Assembly: GCF_035621475.1 (NCBI RefSeq)
Contig: NZ_CP141799.1
Coordinates: forward strand, 5,010,501 to 5,074,500
Direction: 5' to 3'
Source: Pseudomonas paeninsulae
GTDB taxonomy: Bacteria; Pseudomonadota; Gammaproteobacteria; Pseudomonadales; Pseudomonadaceae
DNA length: 64,000 bases
The translations under genes and the position numbers were made by a program. Positions 18,106-29,645 of this stretch are shown in pieces. Under the pieces are notes generated by a model. It did no database searches. It was not told the DNA's origin and saw only the letters and a list, made by a program, of their open reading frames with translations. Position 1 is the stretch's first letter; every line of letters begins with the position of its first letter.

Positions 18106-19608
18106 ATGCCGCATACCCCTGCAGAGTCATTTCCCTTGATTGCAGCCATCGACCTGGGCTCCAACAGCTTCCACATGGTCTTGGCCAAGGCCGATCACGG
18201 CGAGCTGCGCATCCTCGAACGCCTGGGTGACAAGGTGCAGCTGGCCGCCGGCATCGACGAGCGGCGCCTGCTCAACGAGGAAGCCATGCAACGCGGCCTC
18301 GAGTGCCTGCGCCGTTTCGCCCAACTGACCGCCAGCCTGCCGGAGGGTGCGGTGCGCATCGTCGGCACCAATGCCCTGCGCGAGGCGCACAACCGCGGCG
18401 AATTCATCCGTCGCGCCGAGGAAATCCTCGGCCATCCGGTCGAAGTCATCTCCGGCCGCGAAGAAGCGCGACTGATCTACCTCGGCGTGTCCCACAGCAT
18501 CGCCGACACCCCGGGCAAGCGCCTGGTTACCGATATCGGTGGCGGCAGTACCGAATTCATTATTGGCCAGCGCTTCGAGCCGTTGCTGCGCGAGAGCCTG
18601 CAGATGGGCTGCGTGAGCTACACCCAGCGCTACTTCAAGGACGGCAAAATCACCCCGGCCCGCTACGCCCAGGCCTATACCGCGGCACGCCTGGAGATAA
18701 TGGGTATCGAGCACGCCCTGCACCGGCTCGGCTGGCAGGAAGCGGTCGGCGCGTCCGGCACCATCAAGGCCATAGGCCTGGCGATCCAGGCCGCTGGGCT
18801 GGGCACCGGCGAGATCAACCCGGAAGGTCTGGCCTGGCTCAAGCGCAAGGTGTTCAAGCTCGGCGACGTGGAGAAACTCGACCTCGGCGGTATCAAACCG
18901 GATCGACGCGGGATATTCCCCGCCGGCCTGGCCATTCTCGAAGCGATTTTCGATGCCTGCGAGATCGAGCGCATGTCGCACTCCGAAGGCGCCCTGCGCG
19001 AAGGCGTGCTCTACGACCTGCTCGGCCGCCATCACCACGAAGATGTACGCCAGCGCACCCTGAGCGCGCTGATGGAGCGCTACCACGTCGATCTGGAGCA
19101 AGCCGCCCGGGTCGAGCACAAGGCCCTGGAAGCACTCGATCAAGTGGCCGATAGCTGGGAACTGGGCGACGAATGGCACCGCGAACTGTTGATCTGGGCC
19201 GCACGGGTGCATGAACTTGGCCTGGACATTGCCCACTACCAGTATCACAAGCACGGCGCCTACCTGATCGAGCACTCCGACCTGGCCGGGTTCTCACGCA
19301 TGGATCAGCAGATGCTCGCACTGCTGGTACGCGGTCACCGGCGCAATATTCCTAAAGACAAGCTTGGCGAGTTTGGCGATGAAGGCATCAAGCTGATCCG
19401 CCTGTGCGTACTGCTGCGTTTCGCCATCCTCTTCCATCACATCCGCGGCACCCATGAGATGCCGCAGGTGCAACTGCGGGCAGCGGCGCAAAGCCTGGAG
19501 ATTCGCTTCCCGAAGGACTGGCTGGCGAGCAATCCGTTGACCCAGGCGGACTTCATTCAGGAAGCCGAGTGGCTCAAACGCACCGGTATCGAACTCAGCG
19601 TGCGCTGA
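18106..19608 (+). CDS. ppx: Exopolyphosphatase
   Basis: A 500-residue Ppx/GppA phosphatase. It hydrolyses polyphosphate from the chain ends. The ASKHA ATPase-type core shows [13 protein letters not shown] (residues ~10-22), [20 protein letters not shown] (about 144-153) and [10 protein letters not shown]; a C-terminal HD-like region follows ([19 protein letters not shown]). It converges on ppk with a 14-base overlap of the 3' ends. Confidence 0.95.
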   Translation: MPHTPAESFPLIAAIDLGSNSFHMVLAKADHGELRILERLGDKVQLAAGIDERRLLNEEAMQRGLECLRRFAQLTASLPEGAVRIVGTNALREAHNRGEFIRRAEEILGHPVEVISGREEARLIYLGVSHSIADTPGKRLVTDIGGGSTEFIIGQRFEPLLRESLQMGCVSYTQRYFKDGKITPARYAQAYTAARLEIMGIEHALHRLGWQEAVGASGTIKAIGLAIQAAGLGTGEINPEGLAWLKRKVFKLGDVEKLDLGGIKPDRRGIFPAGLAILEAIFDACEIERMSHSEGALREGVLYDLLGRHHHEDVRQRTLSALMERYHVDLEQAARVEHKALEALDQVADSWELGDEWHRELLIWAARVHELGLDIAHYQYHKHGAYLIEHSDLAGFSRMDQQMLALLVRGHRRNIPKDKLGEFGDEGIKLIRLCVLLRFAILFHHIRGTHEMPQVQLRAAAQSLEIRFPKDWLASNPLTQADFIQEAEWLKRTGIELSVR

Positions 19609-21805
19609 CCAACGGCACCGTCAGCTTTTCCAGCAGCCCGGCCTGCGCGCTGCGCGGGTTCTGGTTGCCGGTTGGGCTGCTACGCAGGTAGCGTCCGTCC
19701 GACTGCAGCACCCAGCTCTGGGTGTTATCGGCCAGGTAAGCCTCCAGCTCCTTCTTCACCCGCATGATCAGCTTCTTGCCTTCCACCGGGAAACAGCTCT
19801 CGACCCGTTTGTCCAGATTGCGCTCCATCCAGTCGGCGCTGGACAGGTAAATCTTTTCCTCACCTTCGTTGAGAAAGTAGAACACCCGCGTGTGCTCGAG
19901 GAAGCGGCCGATGATCGAGCGCACGTGGATATTGTGCGACACACCCGGAATACCCGGACGCAAGCAACACATGCCACGCACCACCAGGTCGATACGCACC
20001 CCGGTCTGGCTGGCCTTGTACAGCGCGCGAATGATCTTCGCATCGGTCAGCGAGTTGAACTTGGCGATGATGTGCGCCGGCTTGCCCTCGTTGGCCGCGG
20101 CGGTTTCCTTGGCGATCAGCTCAAGCAGGGTTTTTTTCAGGGTGAAGGGCGCATGCAGCAGTTTCTTCATGCGCAGGGTCTTGCCCATGCCGATCAGCTG
20201 ACTGAACATCTTCGCCACATCCTCGCCCAGCGCCACATCGGCGGTGAGCAGGCTGTAGTCGGTGTACAGCTTGGCGTTGCCGGCGTGGTAGTTGCCGGTC
20301 CCCATGTGCGCGTAGCGGACAATCTCACCACTCTCGCGGCGCAGGATCAGCATCATCTTGGCGTGGGTTTTGAAACCGACCACCCCGTAGATCACCACCG
20401 CACCGGCCGCCTGCAGGCGGCTGGCCAGGGCCAGGTTGGACTCCTCGTCGAAGCGCGCGCGCAGCTCGATCACCGCGGTGACTTCCTTGCCGTTACGCGC
20501 GGCCTCGACCAGCGCATCGACGATTTCCGAGTTGGCGCCGCTACGGTACAGGGTCTGCTTGATCGCCAGCACGTGCGGGTCTTTCGCCGCCTGGCGCAGC
20601 AGATCGACCACCGGGGTAAAGGACTCGAACGGGTGCAGCAGGAGAATGTCCTGCTTGCTGATCACGCTGAAGATGTTGTCGCTGTTTTGCAGCAGTTTGG
20701 GGATTACCGGGGTGAACGGCGGGTATTGCAGCTCCGGGTGACTGGCCAGGCCGGTGATGCTGAACAGGCGGGTCAGGTTGACCGGGCCACTGACCCGGTA
20801 CAATTCACTCTCGCTCAGGCTGAATTGCTTGAGCAGGTAATCCAGCAGCGGCCGCGGGCAGGTGTCGACCACCTCAAGACGCACCGCATCGCCGTAACGC
20901 CGCGAGAACAGCTCGCCGCGCAAGGCGCGAGCCAGGTCCTCGACGTCTTCGGTGTCCACCGACAGGTCGGCGTTACGGGTCAGGCGGAACTGGTAGCAGC
21001 CCTTGACCTTCATGCCCTGAAACAAATCGTCGGCATGCGCGTGGATCATCGAGGAGAGGAATACGTAGTTGTCGCCGAGGCCGCCGACATCCTCCGGCAC
21101 CTTGATGATCCGCGGCAGCAGGCGCGGCGCCGGGATGATCGCCAGGCCCGAATCGCGACCGAAGGCGTCGATGCCTTCCAGCTCGACGATGAAGTTCAGG
21201 CTCTTGTTCACCAGCAAGGGAAACGGGTGAGTCGGGTCCAGGCCGATCGGCGTGATGATCGGCGCGATCTCGTCGCGAAAGTAGCGACGCACCCAGGCCT
21301 TCAACTTGGTGTTCCAGTGACGCCGGCGGATAAAGCGCACCTGGTGCTTTTCCAGCGCCGGCAGCAGGGTGTCATTGAGAATCGCGTACTGCCGGCTGAT
21401 CTGTTCGTGCGCCAGCTCGGAAATCCGCGCCAGCGCCTGATGCGGCTGCAAGCCATCGGCAGCGGCCTGTTCGCGGGCGAAGTTGATCTGTTTCTTCAAG
21501 CCGGCGACACGGATCTCGAAGAACTCATCCAGGTTGCTGGAGAAAATCAGCAGAAATTTCAGCCGTTCCAGCAACGGGTGGGACTCATCCAGCGCCTGTT
21601 CCAGCACGCGGATATTGAATTGCAGCTGCGACAACTCGCGGTGGATATACAGGCTGCTGTCGTCCAGGCTTGGCACCACCATGGGCGGTGCTGGCGTGGG
21701 CGCAGGCGCCGGCGTGTCGAGCGGCGGCAGGATTTCCGCTGGCAGTTCGGCGACGACCGCTTCGGCAGTCTGCAACTCGCTCGGGGTGAGTCCTTCGGTG
21801 GTCAT
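19595..21805 (-). CDS. ppk: Polyphosphate kinase 1
   Basis: A 736-residue PPK1 that polymerises the gamma-phosphate of ATP into polyphosphate. It has a Pro-rich N-terminal extension (residues ~25-45), then [20 protein letters not shown], the HMGTGNYH stretch with the catalytic histidine, the conserved [14 protein letters not shown] segment and the phospholipase D-like second half. AGGA lies at a good distance before ATG 21805. Opposed to ppx with overlapping 3' ends, which could let each gene reduce the other by convergent transcription. Confidence 0.97.
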   Translation of the reverse strand: MTTEGLTPSELQTAEAVVAELPAEILPPLDTPAPAPTPAPPMVVPSLDDSSLYIHRELSQLQFNIRVLEQALDESHPLLERLKFLLIFSSNLDEFFEIRVAGLKKQINFAREQAAADGLQPHQALARISELAHEQISRQYAILNDTLLPALEKHQVRFIRRRHWNTKLKAWVRRYFRDEIAPIITPIGLDPTHPFPLLVNKSLNFIVELEGIDAFGRDSGLAIIPAPRLLPRIIKVPEDVGGLGDNYVFLSSMIHAHADDLFQGMKVKGCYQFRLTRNADLSVDTEDVEDLARALRGELFSRRYGDAVRLEVVDTCPRPLLDYLLKQFSLSESELYRVSGPVNLTRLFSITGLASHPELQYPPFTPVIPKLLQNSDNIFSVISKQDILLLHPFESFTPVVDLLRQAAKDPHVLAIKQTLYRSGANSEIVDALVEAARNGKEVTAVIELRARFDEESNLALASRLQAAGAVVIYGVVGFKTHAKMMLILRRESGEIVRYAHMGTGNYHAGNAKLYTDYSLLTADVALGEDVAKMFSQLIGMGKTLRMKKLLHAPFTLKKTLLELIAKETAAANEGKPAHIIAKFNSLTDAKIIRALYKASQTGVRIDLVVRGMCCLRPGIPGVSHNIHVRSIIGRFLEHTRVFYFLNEGEEKIYLSSADWMERNLDKRVESCFPVEGKKLIMRVKKELEAYLADNTQSWVLQSDGRYLRSSPTGNQNPRSAQAGLLEKLTVPLVSAR

Positions 21806-21822
21806 TGGATCGTCCTGCGGGA

Positions 21823-23601
<1,779 letters not shown>

Positions 23602-23936
23602 GTCACCCCGCCAGCGCCGCCGGCCGGCAGAACCCGCGCGCGGAGCAGGTGGTAACCCCCAGCAGCATCCCGCCCACAGAGATGTGGTCTAGCGGATGTA
23701 ATTCATCCCAGGCCCATATCGCTGCCAAAGCCCAGCGGCTAGGATTACCTTCAGGATCCTAACCTCGGCGTATCGAGTCTTTCGCGCGCCCCCTACCAAC
23801 CTGAACATACCCAGGCCGATGATGATGCGCCCGACCCACACAGCGATTCACCTCGTTCAACTTGTCGAGGGTCGGCCGCAGACCAGCCATAATCTGCATA
23901 GCCACCTTCGCTCAGCCCAGTGACCAGGAGTTCTCA
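23602..23936. other. Intergenic region between the DedA gene and elbB
   Basis: About 335 bases. I see no convincing gene; a small inverted repeat (AGGAT at ~23740 with ATCCT at ~23755) is the only structure. The elbB promoter should lie near its right end. Confidence 0.5.
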
Positions 23937-24596
23937 ATGAACAGAAAAGTAGCGGTGATTCTTTCCGGTTGCGGCGTTTACGACGGCGCCGAGATTCATG
24001 AAAGCGTGATCACCCTGCTGCGCCTCGACCAGCGCGGTGCAGAAGTGCAATGTTTTGCGCCGAACGTGCAGCAACTGCATGTGGTCGATCATTACAGCGG
24101 CGATGAAATGGACGAGAAGCGCAACGTCCTGGTAGAGGCCGCCCGCATCGCTCGCGGCCAGATCAAGGACGTCCGTGAACTGCATGTGGACAATTTCGAC
24201 GCCCTGATCATGCCCGGAGGCTTTGGCGTGGCCAAGAATCTCTCCGACTTCGTCCTCAGCGGTGCCAACTGCACGGTGCAGCCCGACGTGCTGAGCGCCG
24301 CCCAAGCCTTCGTCAAGGCCGGCAAACCGGTCGGCATGATGTGCATCGCCCCGGCCCTGGCGGCCAGGATCTTCGGCCGCGGCGTGGTCTGCACCATCGG
24401 CAACGACCAGGAAACCGCCGCCGCGCTGACGCAGATGGGCGCAGTCCATCATGAGTGCGAGGTCAGCGAAGTTGTCGAAGACCACACCAACAAGCTGGTC
24501 ACTACGCCGGCCTACATGCTCGCCCAGTCGATCAGTGAAGCGGCCTCGGGTATTAACAAGCTGGTCGACCGGGTACTCGAGCTGACCCACGTCTAG
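23937..24596 (+). CDS. elbB: Glyoxalase-like protein ElbB
   Basis: A 219-residue member of the DJ-1/PfpI superfamily. MNRKVAVILSGCGVYDGAEI opens the family-specific N-terminus and the nucleophile elbow is MMCIAPALAARIFG (Cys near 138). The ATG at 23937 has AGGAG at 23926-23930. E. coli ElbB (YhbL) was linked to isoprenoid synthesis and has weak glyoxalase activity; the cellular substrate remains uncertain. Single gene. Confidence 0.93.
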   Translation: MNRKVAVILSGCGVYDGAEIHESVITLLRLDQRGAEVQCFAPNVQQLHVVDHYSGDEMDEKRNVLVEAARIARGQIKDVRELHVDNFDALIMPGGFGVAKNLSDFVLSGANCTVQPDVLSAAQAFVKAGKPVGMMCIAPALAARIFGRGVVCTIGNDQETAAALTQMGAVHHECEVSEVVEDHTNKLVTTPAYMLAQSISEAASGINKLVDRVLELTHV

Positions 24597-24692
24597 GCCG
24601 AAACCGCCAATGCGCGCGGCACACCCGCCGCGCCTCTGGCCAAGCACGGCTACCTGCTGCAGCGTGGGTAACATCTCGCAAAGGCAGGCGCC

Positions 24693-25163
24693 ATGACCAC
24701 TCCACCTCTCGAACTCAGCCCAGAACTGCATCAGGCGGTGAGCGGCTTTTTCCAACGCATTCCGTTCAACCAGATGCTGGGCATCCAGCTCGGCGAGCTG
24801 AGTCCGCAGCGCGTGACCATGCACTTGCCGATGCAGGCTGCGCTGATTGGCAACTTTGTCCACGGCATCCTGCATGGCGGGGTGATTTCCTCGCTGCTGG
24901 ATGTCGCCGGTGGCGCCATGGCGCTGATCGGCGCCTTCGACAAGCATCAACACCTGTCCAGCCAGGAGCGCATGGTGCGGCTGTCCAAGCTGGGCACCAT
25001 CGACCTGCGCATCGACTACCTGCGCCCCGGTCGCGGCCAGCACTTCACCGCCAGCGCCGTGCTGCTGCGTACCGGCAACAAGGTCGCGGTGGTGCGCAGC
25101 GAACTGCACAGCGATGACGGCACCCTGATCGCGGTAGGCACCGGCACCTACCTGTGCGGCTGA
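24693..25163 (+). CDS. PaaI-type thioesterase family protein
   Basis: A 156-residue hotdog-fold protein. The central helix and active-site region read HGILHGGVISSLLDVAGGAM, with the conserved HGG of PaaI-like thioesterases (residues ~64-70), followed by TIDLRIDYLRPGR and a VRSELHSDDGTLIAVGTGTY end. It should cleave acyl-CoA thioesters; the chain is unknown. It converges on yaiI with one base between the stops. Confidence 0.88.
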   Translation: MTTPPLELSPELHQAVSGFFQRIPFNQMLGIQLGELSPQRVTMHLPMQAALIGNFVHGILHGGVISSLLDVAGGAMALIGAFDKHQHLSSQERMVRLSKLGTIDLRIDYLRPGRGQHFTASAVLLRTGNKVAVVRSELHSDDGTLIAVGTGTYLCG

Positions 25164-25164
25164 A

Positions 25165-25617
25165 TCAGCTGCGCAAAAGGCGGGTCAGGATGCGATCCAG
25201 GCTATTGGCAAAGGCCTGCTTGTCGCGCTCGCCGTAAGGCCCCTGACCACCGCCGATCTGCCCCTGCTCGCGTAGCTCGGTAAACAGGTTACGCACCGCC
25301 AGCTTGTCGCCCATATTGCCTTCGTCGAACTCGCGACCGCGCGGATCGAGAGCAGCAACGCCTTTCTTCACCAGACGATCGGCCAGCGGCACATCGCTGC
25401 AGATGACCAAGTCACCGGGCAAGGCGTGTTCGACCAAATAATCGTCGGCGGCATCCGGCCCGCTGGGCACCACAATCAAGCGCACACAGGCATAGGCCGG
25501 CTTGATCTGCGCCTGCCCAGCCACCAGTAACACCTCGAAACGCCGCTTCAGGGCGAACTTGACCACCTGGTCCTTGGCCCCCTTCGGGCAGGCATCTGCA
25601 TCTATCCACACGCGCAT
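25165..25617 (-). CDS. yaiI: YaiI/YqxD family protein (UPF0178)
   Basis: A 150-residue protein of the UPF0178 family, which is related to NYN/PIN-like nucleases. MRVWIDADACPKGAKDQVVK holds the conserved Asp pair, and DLVICSDVPLADRLVKKG and LDPRGREFDEGNMG are the other hallmark motifs. Its role is unknown; the acid cluster suggests metal-dependent nuclease activity, which is inference. Confidence 0.9.
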   Translation of the reverse strand: MRVWIDADACPKGAKDQVVKFALKRRFEVLLVAGQAQIKPAYACVRLIVVPSGPDAADDYLVEHALPGDLVICSDVPLADRLVKKGVAALDPRGREFDEGNMGDKLAVRNLFTELREQGQIGGGQGPYGERDKQAFANSLDRILTRLLRS

Positions 25618-25693
25618 CGACTCTCGACCTCCCTAGGTTTGCAGGCATACCCGGCAGCTCAAGTGAACTGCCGCCGTTCAGCAGGGCTGCGCG

Positions 25694-27592
25694 TCAGACT
25701 GTACCAACCTGCCCACGCCGCCGTTCGCCAAGCCAGCTGCGAGCATAGAACACCACGATAGCCAGCAGTGCCAGCGCTTGGGCCGACAGGCCATAAGCGT
25801 CGGCATGGATGCCCAGCCAGTCAAATTCGAAGAACGCCAGCGGTCGTGTGCCGAGCACCCCGGCCTCCTGCAGCGCGGCGATCCCATGCCCGGCAAACAC
25901 CACCGACAGGGTGCAGAGCAGTACCGCGTTGACGCTGAAGAAGGTCGCCAGCGGCAACTTGCGCGAACCGCGGAGGATCACCCAGGCCAAGCCCAGTAAC
26001 AGCAGCAGAGCCGCTGCAGCGCCGGCCAGAACCATGCCATGGCCCTGAGGGCCGGCCTGCAACCAGAGGGTTTCATAGAACAGGATGACCTCGAACAGTT
26101 CGCGGTACACCGAGAAGAACGCCAGCACGGCGAAACCGAAGCGCCCGCCACCGCCGACCAGGCTGCTCTTGATGTAGTCCTGCCAGGCCGCGGCATGACG
26201 CCGGTCATGCATCCACACGCCGAGCCAGAGCACCATGACACTGGCGAACAAGGCGGTGATGCCTTCCAGCATCTCGCGCTGGGCGCCACTGACATCGATC
26301 AGGTAAGCCGCCAACGCCCAGGTGCCGACCCCAGCCAGCAGCGCCAGGCCCCAGCCCAGGTGCACGCTACGCACCGCCTGCTGTTGCCCCGTATTGCGCA
26401 GGAAGGCGAGGATCGCCGCCAGCACCAGGATGACCTCCAGGCCCTCGCGCAGCAGGATCAGCAGGCTGGAGAAGAAACTCAGCGAGTCCGACAGGCCGCT
26501 CACGTCGAGCAAGGCGGCAGACTTGCCCAGCTCGACCTTGGCCAGCTCCAGGCGCTGCGCCGCCTGGGCTACCGAGAGACCATCCTGCAACGCTTGCCGG
26601 TAGGCCATCAGCGCCTTTTCGGTGGCCTTGCGCTGCAGCGGATCGAGGTTGTTCAAGGCACTTTCGACCAGTTCAAAACCTTCCAGGTAGGCGCCGACTG
26701 ACAGATCGTAGGCCTGCTCCCGCTCGCTGCGGCGATAAGCCGCCAGACTCTGCTCCAGAGTGGTGCGGGTATGCTCGATCAGTTGTCGCGGGCCGCGCGA
26801 CGGCGGCGGTGGCTGGGCGCGCTGGGCGCGAAATTGCGCGACAGCCTCCTCGCCCTGCTGCTGGGCGATCTCCGCAGGCGTGGTGCCTGCCAGCACGGCC
26901 AGACTGAATGGCTGGGTCTGAAGCGTTTGTTCGGCGCCGAATCCGGCTATATAACTGGCCAAGTCCCAACGCTCGCGCGCATCCAGCTGGTCGGCGAACG
27001 CCGTCATATCGGTGCCGTCGATGCCCAGGCCGATGGTGTTATAGAGGTCGTATAGGCTCAGCCGATCCATCCGCGACAGATCGCGCAGATTGGCCGGTGG
27101 TGGCTCCAGGCCAATCCCTGCCGGGCCATCGCCAGCGCCCTGCTCGCCATGACAGACGCTACAGTGCTGAGCGAACAGCGGGGCGCCGCGGGCTGGGTCA
27201 GGGGTGATCGCCGGGGTCTGACTGATGGCATAGGCCTTGGCCAGGGTCGCAGCCAATTGCCGGGCCTGAGCGGTGACCTTGCCCCCCTCTTCGCGCCGTT
27301 CGATGCCTTGGCGTAGGTTGGCAACGCCCTGCTCCACCTCGGCCTGCTCTGGGCGGGCCGGCAACGCGACGATCAAGCCCTGCAGCACGGCGACAAACTC
27401 CAACTGCTCGCGGTATTCACCGGCGTCGAGCACCTGCCCGTTGGCCACGGTCGCCGGATAATCGGCGCCCAGGTAGCCCAACAAATGCAGGGCTTGGGCC
27501 GCGCCCGCAGTGGTGTCGGCCATGGTACTCAGGCTGCAGAGCGCCAGCAGGGGCACGAGCAGCCCGCGCAGTAAACGAGAAGAAGAGAACAT
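25694..27592 (-). CDS. Cytochrome c - FTR1 iron permease fusion
   Basis: A 632-residue protein counted from ATG 27592, with signal peptide (residues 1-24). A periplasmic part holds a c-type cytochrome: CSVCH heme site at 144-148 and likely axial Met at 196. A helical linker follows (~230-370). The C-terminal FTR1 permease has seven helices with the iron-binding REGLE (382-386) and YRELFE (496-501) motifs. Fusing an electron carrier to FTR1 suggests ferrous iron is oxidised during uptake, as the multicopper oxidase does in yeast. An ATG at 27631 adds 13 residues; neither start has a strong ribosome site, and the signal peptide favours 27592. Confidence 0.9.
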   Translation of the reverse strand: MFSSSRLLRGLLVPLLALCSLSTMADTTAGAAQALHLLGYLGADYPATVANGQVLDAGEYREQLEFVAVLQGLIVALPARPEQAEVEQGVANLRQGIERREEGGKVTAQARQLAATLAKAYAISQTPAITPDPARGAPLFAQHCSVCHGEQGAGDGPAGIGLEPPPANLRDLSRMDRLSLYDLYNTIGLGIDGTDMTAFADQLDARERWDLASYIAGFGAEQTLQTQPFSLAVLAGTTPAEIAQQQGEEAVAQFRAQRAQPPPPSRGPRQLIEHTRTTLEQSLAAYRRSEREQAYDLSVGAYLEGFELVESALNNLDPLQRKATEKALMAYRQALQDGLSVAQAAQRLELAKVELGKSAALLDVSGLSDSLSFFSSLLILLREGLEVILVLAAILAFLRNTGQQQAVRSVHLGWGLALLAGVGTWALAAYLIDVSGAQREMLEGITALFASVMVLWLGVWMHDRRHAAAWQDYIKSSLVGGGGRFGFAVLAFFSVYRELFEVILFYETLWLQAGPQGHGMVLAGAAAALLLLLGLAWVILRGSRKLPLATFFSVNAVLLCTLSVVFAGHGIAALQEAGVLGTRPLAFFEFDWLGIHADAYGLSAQALALLAIVVFYARSWLGERRRGQVGTV

Positions 27593-27608
27593 ATAGGAGT
27601 TAGTCACA

Positions 27609-27634
27609 AATACGAATGAATAGCGTTGCATTGT
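27609..27634 (-). promoter_or_regulatory. Possible Fur-type operator upstream of the FTR1 fusion
   Basis: An imperfect palindrome with AATG and CATT ends (AATGAATAGCGTTGCATT on the plus strand, ~27614-27631) lies just before the permease start. It matches the Fur box only in part, so this is a weak suggestion based mainly on the iron gene beside it. Confidence 0.25.
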
Positions 27635-27744
27635 TACCGGCCTAACTAATTACCTCAAGCCTCCACCCTCCAATGGTCCGTGACAATTTGCCGCAAACAC
27701 TGGAGTGCCCTAGTGAGCCGATGGGGTCGCCTGCAGGAACCGCT

Positions 27745-27970
27745 GCAACGCTGGCCTACGGAGCCAGCCGAGGCATTGGCCAAGCCCTCAGCGAATAACT
27801 GTTGTAGCGCGCGGATGTAGCCTGGATTGCCCGGCATGCTAGCGGCGTTCCAGGCCAACGCCTTCGCCACGCCCCTGCTGCTCAAGCACCTGCTGAGCCA
27901 GATCGAGCGCCACGGTCCCGCACAGCCCGGTACTTTCTGGGCCTGGGACGGTCAATCAATACCCTGCTGA
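27745..27970 (+). pseudogene. Deleted and frameshifted short-chain dehydrogenase (SDR)
   Basis: Two pieces of one SDR gene remain. The first reads ATLAYGASRGIGQALSE (27745-27795) with the TGxxxGIG cofactor motif reduced to YGASRGIG, then TAA. The second, in another frame, reads FQANAFATPLLLKHLL and ends GTFWAWDGQSIPC (27842-27970), matching the conserved C-terminal region of SDRs whose tail is an FxxWxGxxxPW-type motif. The catalytic Ser-Tyr-Lys centre is missing. It is a dead gene, probably by internal deletion. Confidence 0.65.
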
Positions 27971-27994
27971 GGGTTCATCTGACTGGTGCCAGAT

Positions 27995-28624
27995 TCAGCT
28001 AGAAGCGCGGCGCACCGTGGCCAACAGCGCTGCGGCACCGACGAACATCACGGCAAAACTGCGGTTCATCACCCGCTGCTGCCGCGGCGAACGCAATGCC
28101 CGCAGCACCCGCGACGCCAGCCCGGTGTAGCCGGCCATGACTACCAGGTCGACGCAGATCATGGTCACGCCCATCAGCAGGTGCTGCATCAGCAACGGCG
28201 CCTGCGGATTGAGAAACTGCGGCAACACCGCCAGGATGAAGACGATGGCCTTGGGATTGCTGAAGTTCACCAGAAAACCGCGCAGGACCAGAGTCAGCGG
28301 CCGACCTATCGGGCGCTCGGTTTGCGCCGCCATATCGCTAGGCAAGGCTTGCCACTGGCGATAACCGAGGTACACCAGATAGACCACGCCGAACCACTTG
28401 ATCAGGCTGAAGGCAACTTCCGATGCGGCGAGAATCGCGCCGACGCCGGCGGCGACGATAACGATCTGTAGCGCCAGGCCCAGCTGCAACCCCAGCGCAT
28501 TCCAGTAACCGCGCCAGAAGCCGTATTGCAGCCCGGCGGACATCGAGGCAATGGCCCCAGCTCCCGGCGACAGACTGATCACCCAACAGGCGACGAAGAA
28601 CGCGAGCCAGGTTTCAAGCGCCAT
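27995..28624 (-). CDS. LysE/RhtB family amino acid exporter
   Basis: A 209-residue inner-membrane exporter with about six helices. The N-terminal WVISLSPGAGAIASMSAGLQYG carries the conserved SPGP/A-G motif of the family, and GFLVNFSNPKAIVFILAVLPQF is the second signature. The frame is open 45 bases upstream, but the ATG at 28624 begins at the family N-terminus and has GAGG ~9 bases before it. Its substrate (homoserine, threonine or lysine type) cannot be told. Confidence 0.9.
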   Translation of the reverse strand: MALETWLAFFVACWVISLSPGAGAIASMSAGLQYGFWRGYWNALGLQLGLALQIVIVAAGVGAILAASEVAFSLIKWFGVVYLVYLGYRQWQALPSDMAAQTERPIGRPLTLVLRGFLVNFSNPKAIVFILAVLPQFLNPQAPLLMQHLLMGVTMICVDLVVMAGYTGLASRVLRALRSPRQQRVMNRSFAVMFVGAAALLATVRRASS

Positions 28625-28720
28625 GGCGAATACCTCAGAACAGAGTGATAAAGGGCTGCCAGCGGACACCGGCAGGTTCTCTAGCCTACCCCTGTCCGCT
28701 GGCCATGCCCAGTCAGGCGC

Positions 28721-29479
28721 TTAGTCCGGCGCACCCTTGCGCAGCTGCACCGGCGCCAGCCCCTTCTTGCGGGCACGAGCACCGCGCATGCGGATATTGA
28801 CGGCCTCGACCGACAGCGAGAAGGCCATGGCGAAGTAGACGTAACCCTTGGGCACATGCACACCGAAGGCTTCGGCGATCAAGACGGTACCGACCACGAT
28901 CAGGAACGACAGCGCAAGCATCTTCAAGCTCGGATGCTTGTCGATGAAGTCGCTGATGGTGCTGGCCGAGAGCATCATCACGATCACCGAGATAACAATG
29001 GCGGCAACCATCACCGGCACGTTGTCGACCAGGCCGACCGCGGTGATCACCGAGTCCAGCGAGAAGATGATATCGATGATCGCGATCTGCACGATGATGC
29101 CCATGACACCATAGGCCTTGCCACCGGCCTGCTGGTCATCCTCTTCACCCTCCAGGCCGTGGTAGATCTCCGCCGTGCTCTTGAACAGCAGGAACAGGCC
29201 GCCGAAGAACAGAATCAGGTCGCGCCCGGAGAAACCCTCGCCGAAGACGTGGAACAGATCCGTGGTCAGGCGCATCACCCAACTGATCGACAGCAGCAGC
29301 AGAATCCGCGTAACCATGGCCAGGGCCAGGCCGAAGAAGCGCGCCTTGGGTTGCTGGGCCTTGGGCAGGCGGCTGACCAGGATCGAGATAAAGATGATGT
29401 TGTCGATGCCGAGGACGATTTCCAGAGCCGTCAGGGTCAGAAAAGCGATCCAGAGTTCAGGGTTGGCGAGCCATTCCAT
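28721..29479 (-). CDS. TerC family integral membrane protein
   Basis: A 252-residue TerC protein with about seven helices. Hallmarks are LEIVLGIDNIIFISILVSRL near residues 19-38 and IIDIIFSLDSVITAVG near 133-148, both with conserved Asp in membrane helices, which suggest metal handling. Some TerC proteins export manganese and help fold secreted proteins; others sit in tellurite clusters. No ter genes are here, so it is the common stand-alone type. Confidence 0.9.
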   Translation of the reverse strand: MEWLANPELWIAFLTLTALEIVLGIDNIIFISILVSRLPKAQQPKARFFGLALAMVTRILLLLSISWVMRLTTDLFHVFGEGFSGRDLILFFGGLFLLFKSTAEIYHGLEGEEDDQQAGGKAYGVMGIIVQIAIIDIIFSLDSVITAVGLVDNVPVMVAAIVISVIVMMLSASTISDFIDKHPSLKMLALSFLIVVGTVLIAEAFGVHVPKGYVYFAMAFSLSVEAVNIRMRGARARKKGLAPVQLRKGAPD

Positions 29480-29645
29480 AATGCGTTAAGTCTCGTGATT
29501 GCCAGGGTTTGAAAGTGTTCCGCCACGCCAGGGGCGCACGGCATGTCGAGTGAAAGGTCGGCGCTTTCGAGGCGGGCGTAGATCACCGCTACCTGGCTTC
29601 AGCGCGACGCCACGGGCCAGCACTGCCGATGGCGATCACGCCAGC

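Noticed and set aside
18127..19275. 382-codon frame antisense to ppx
   Set aside because: Shadow of ppx; no ribosome site and no family features.
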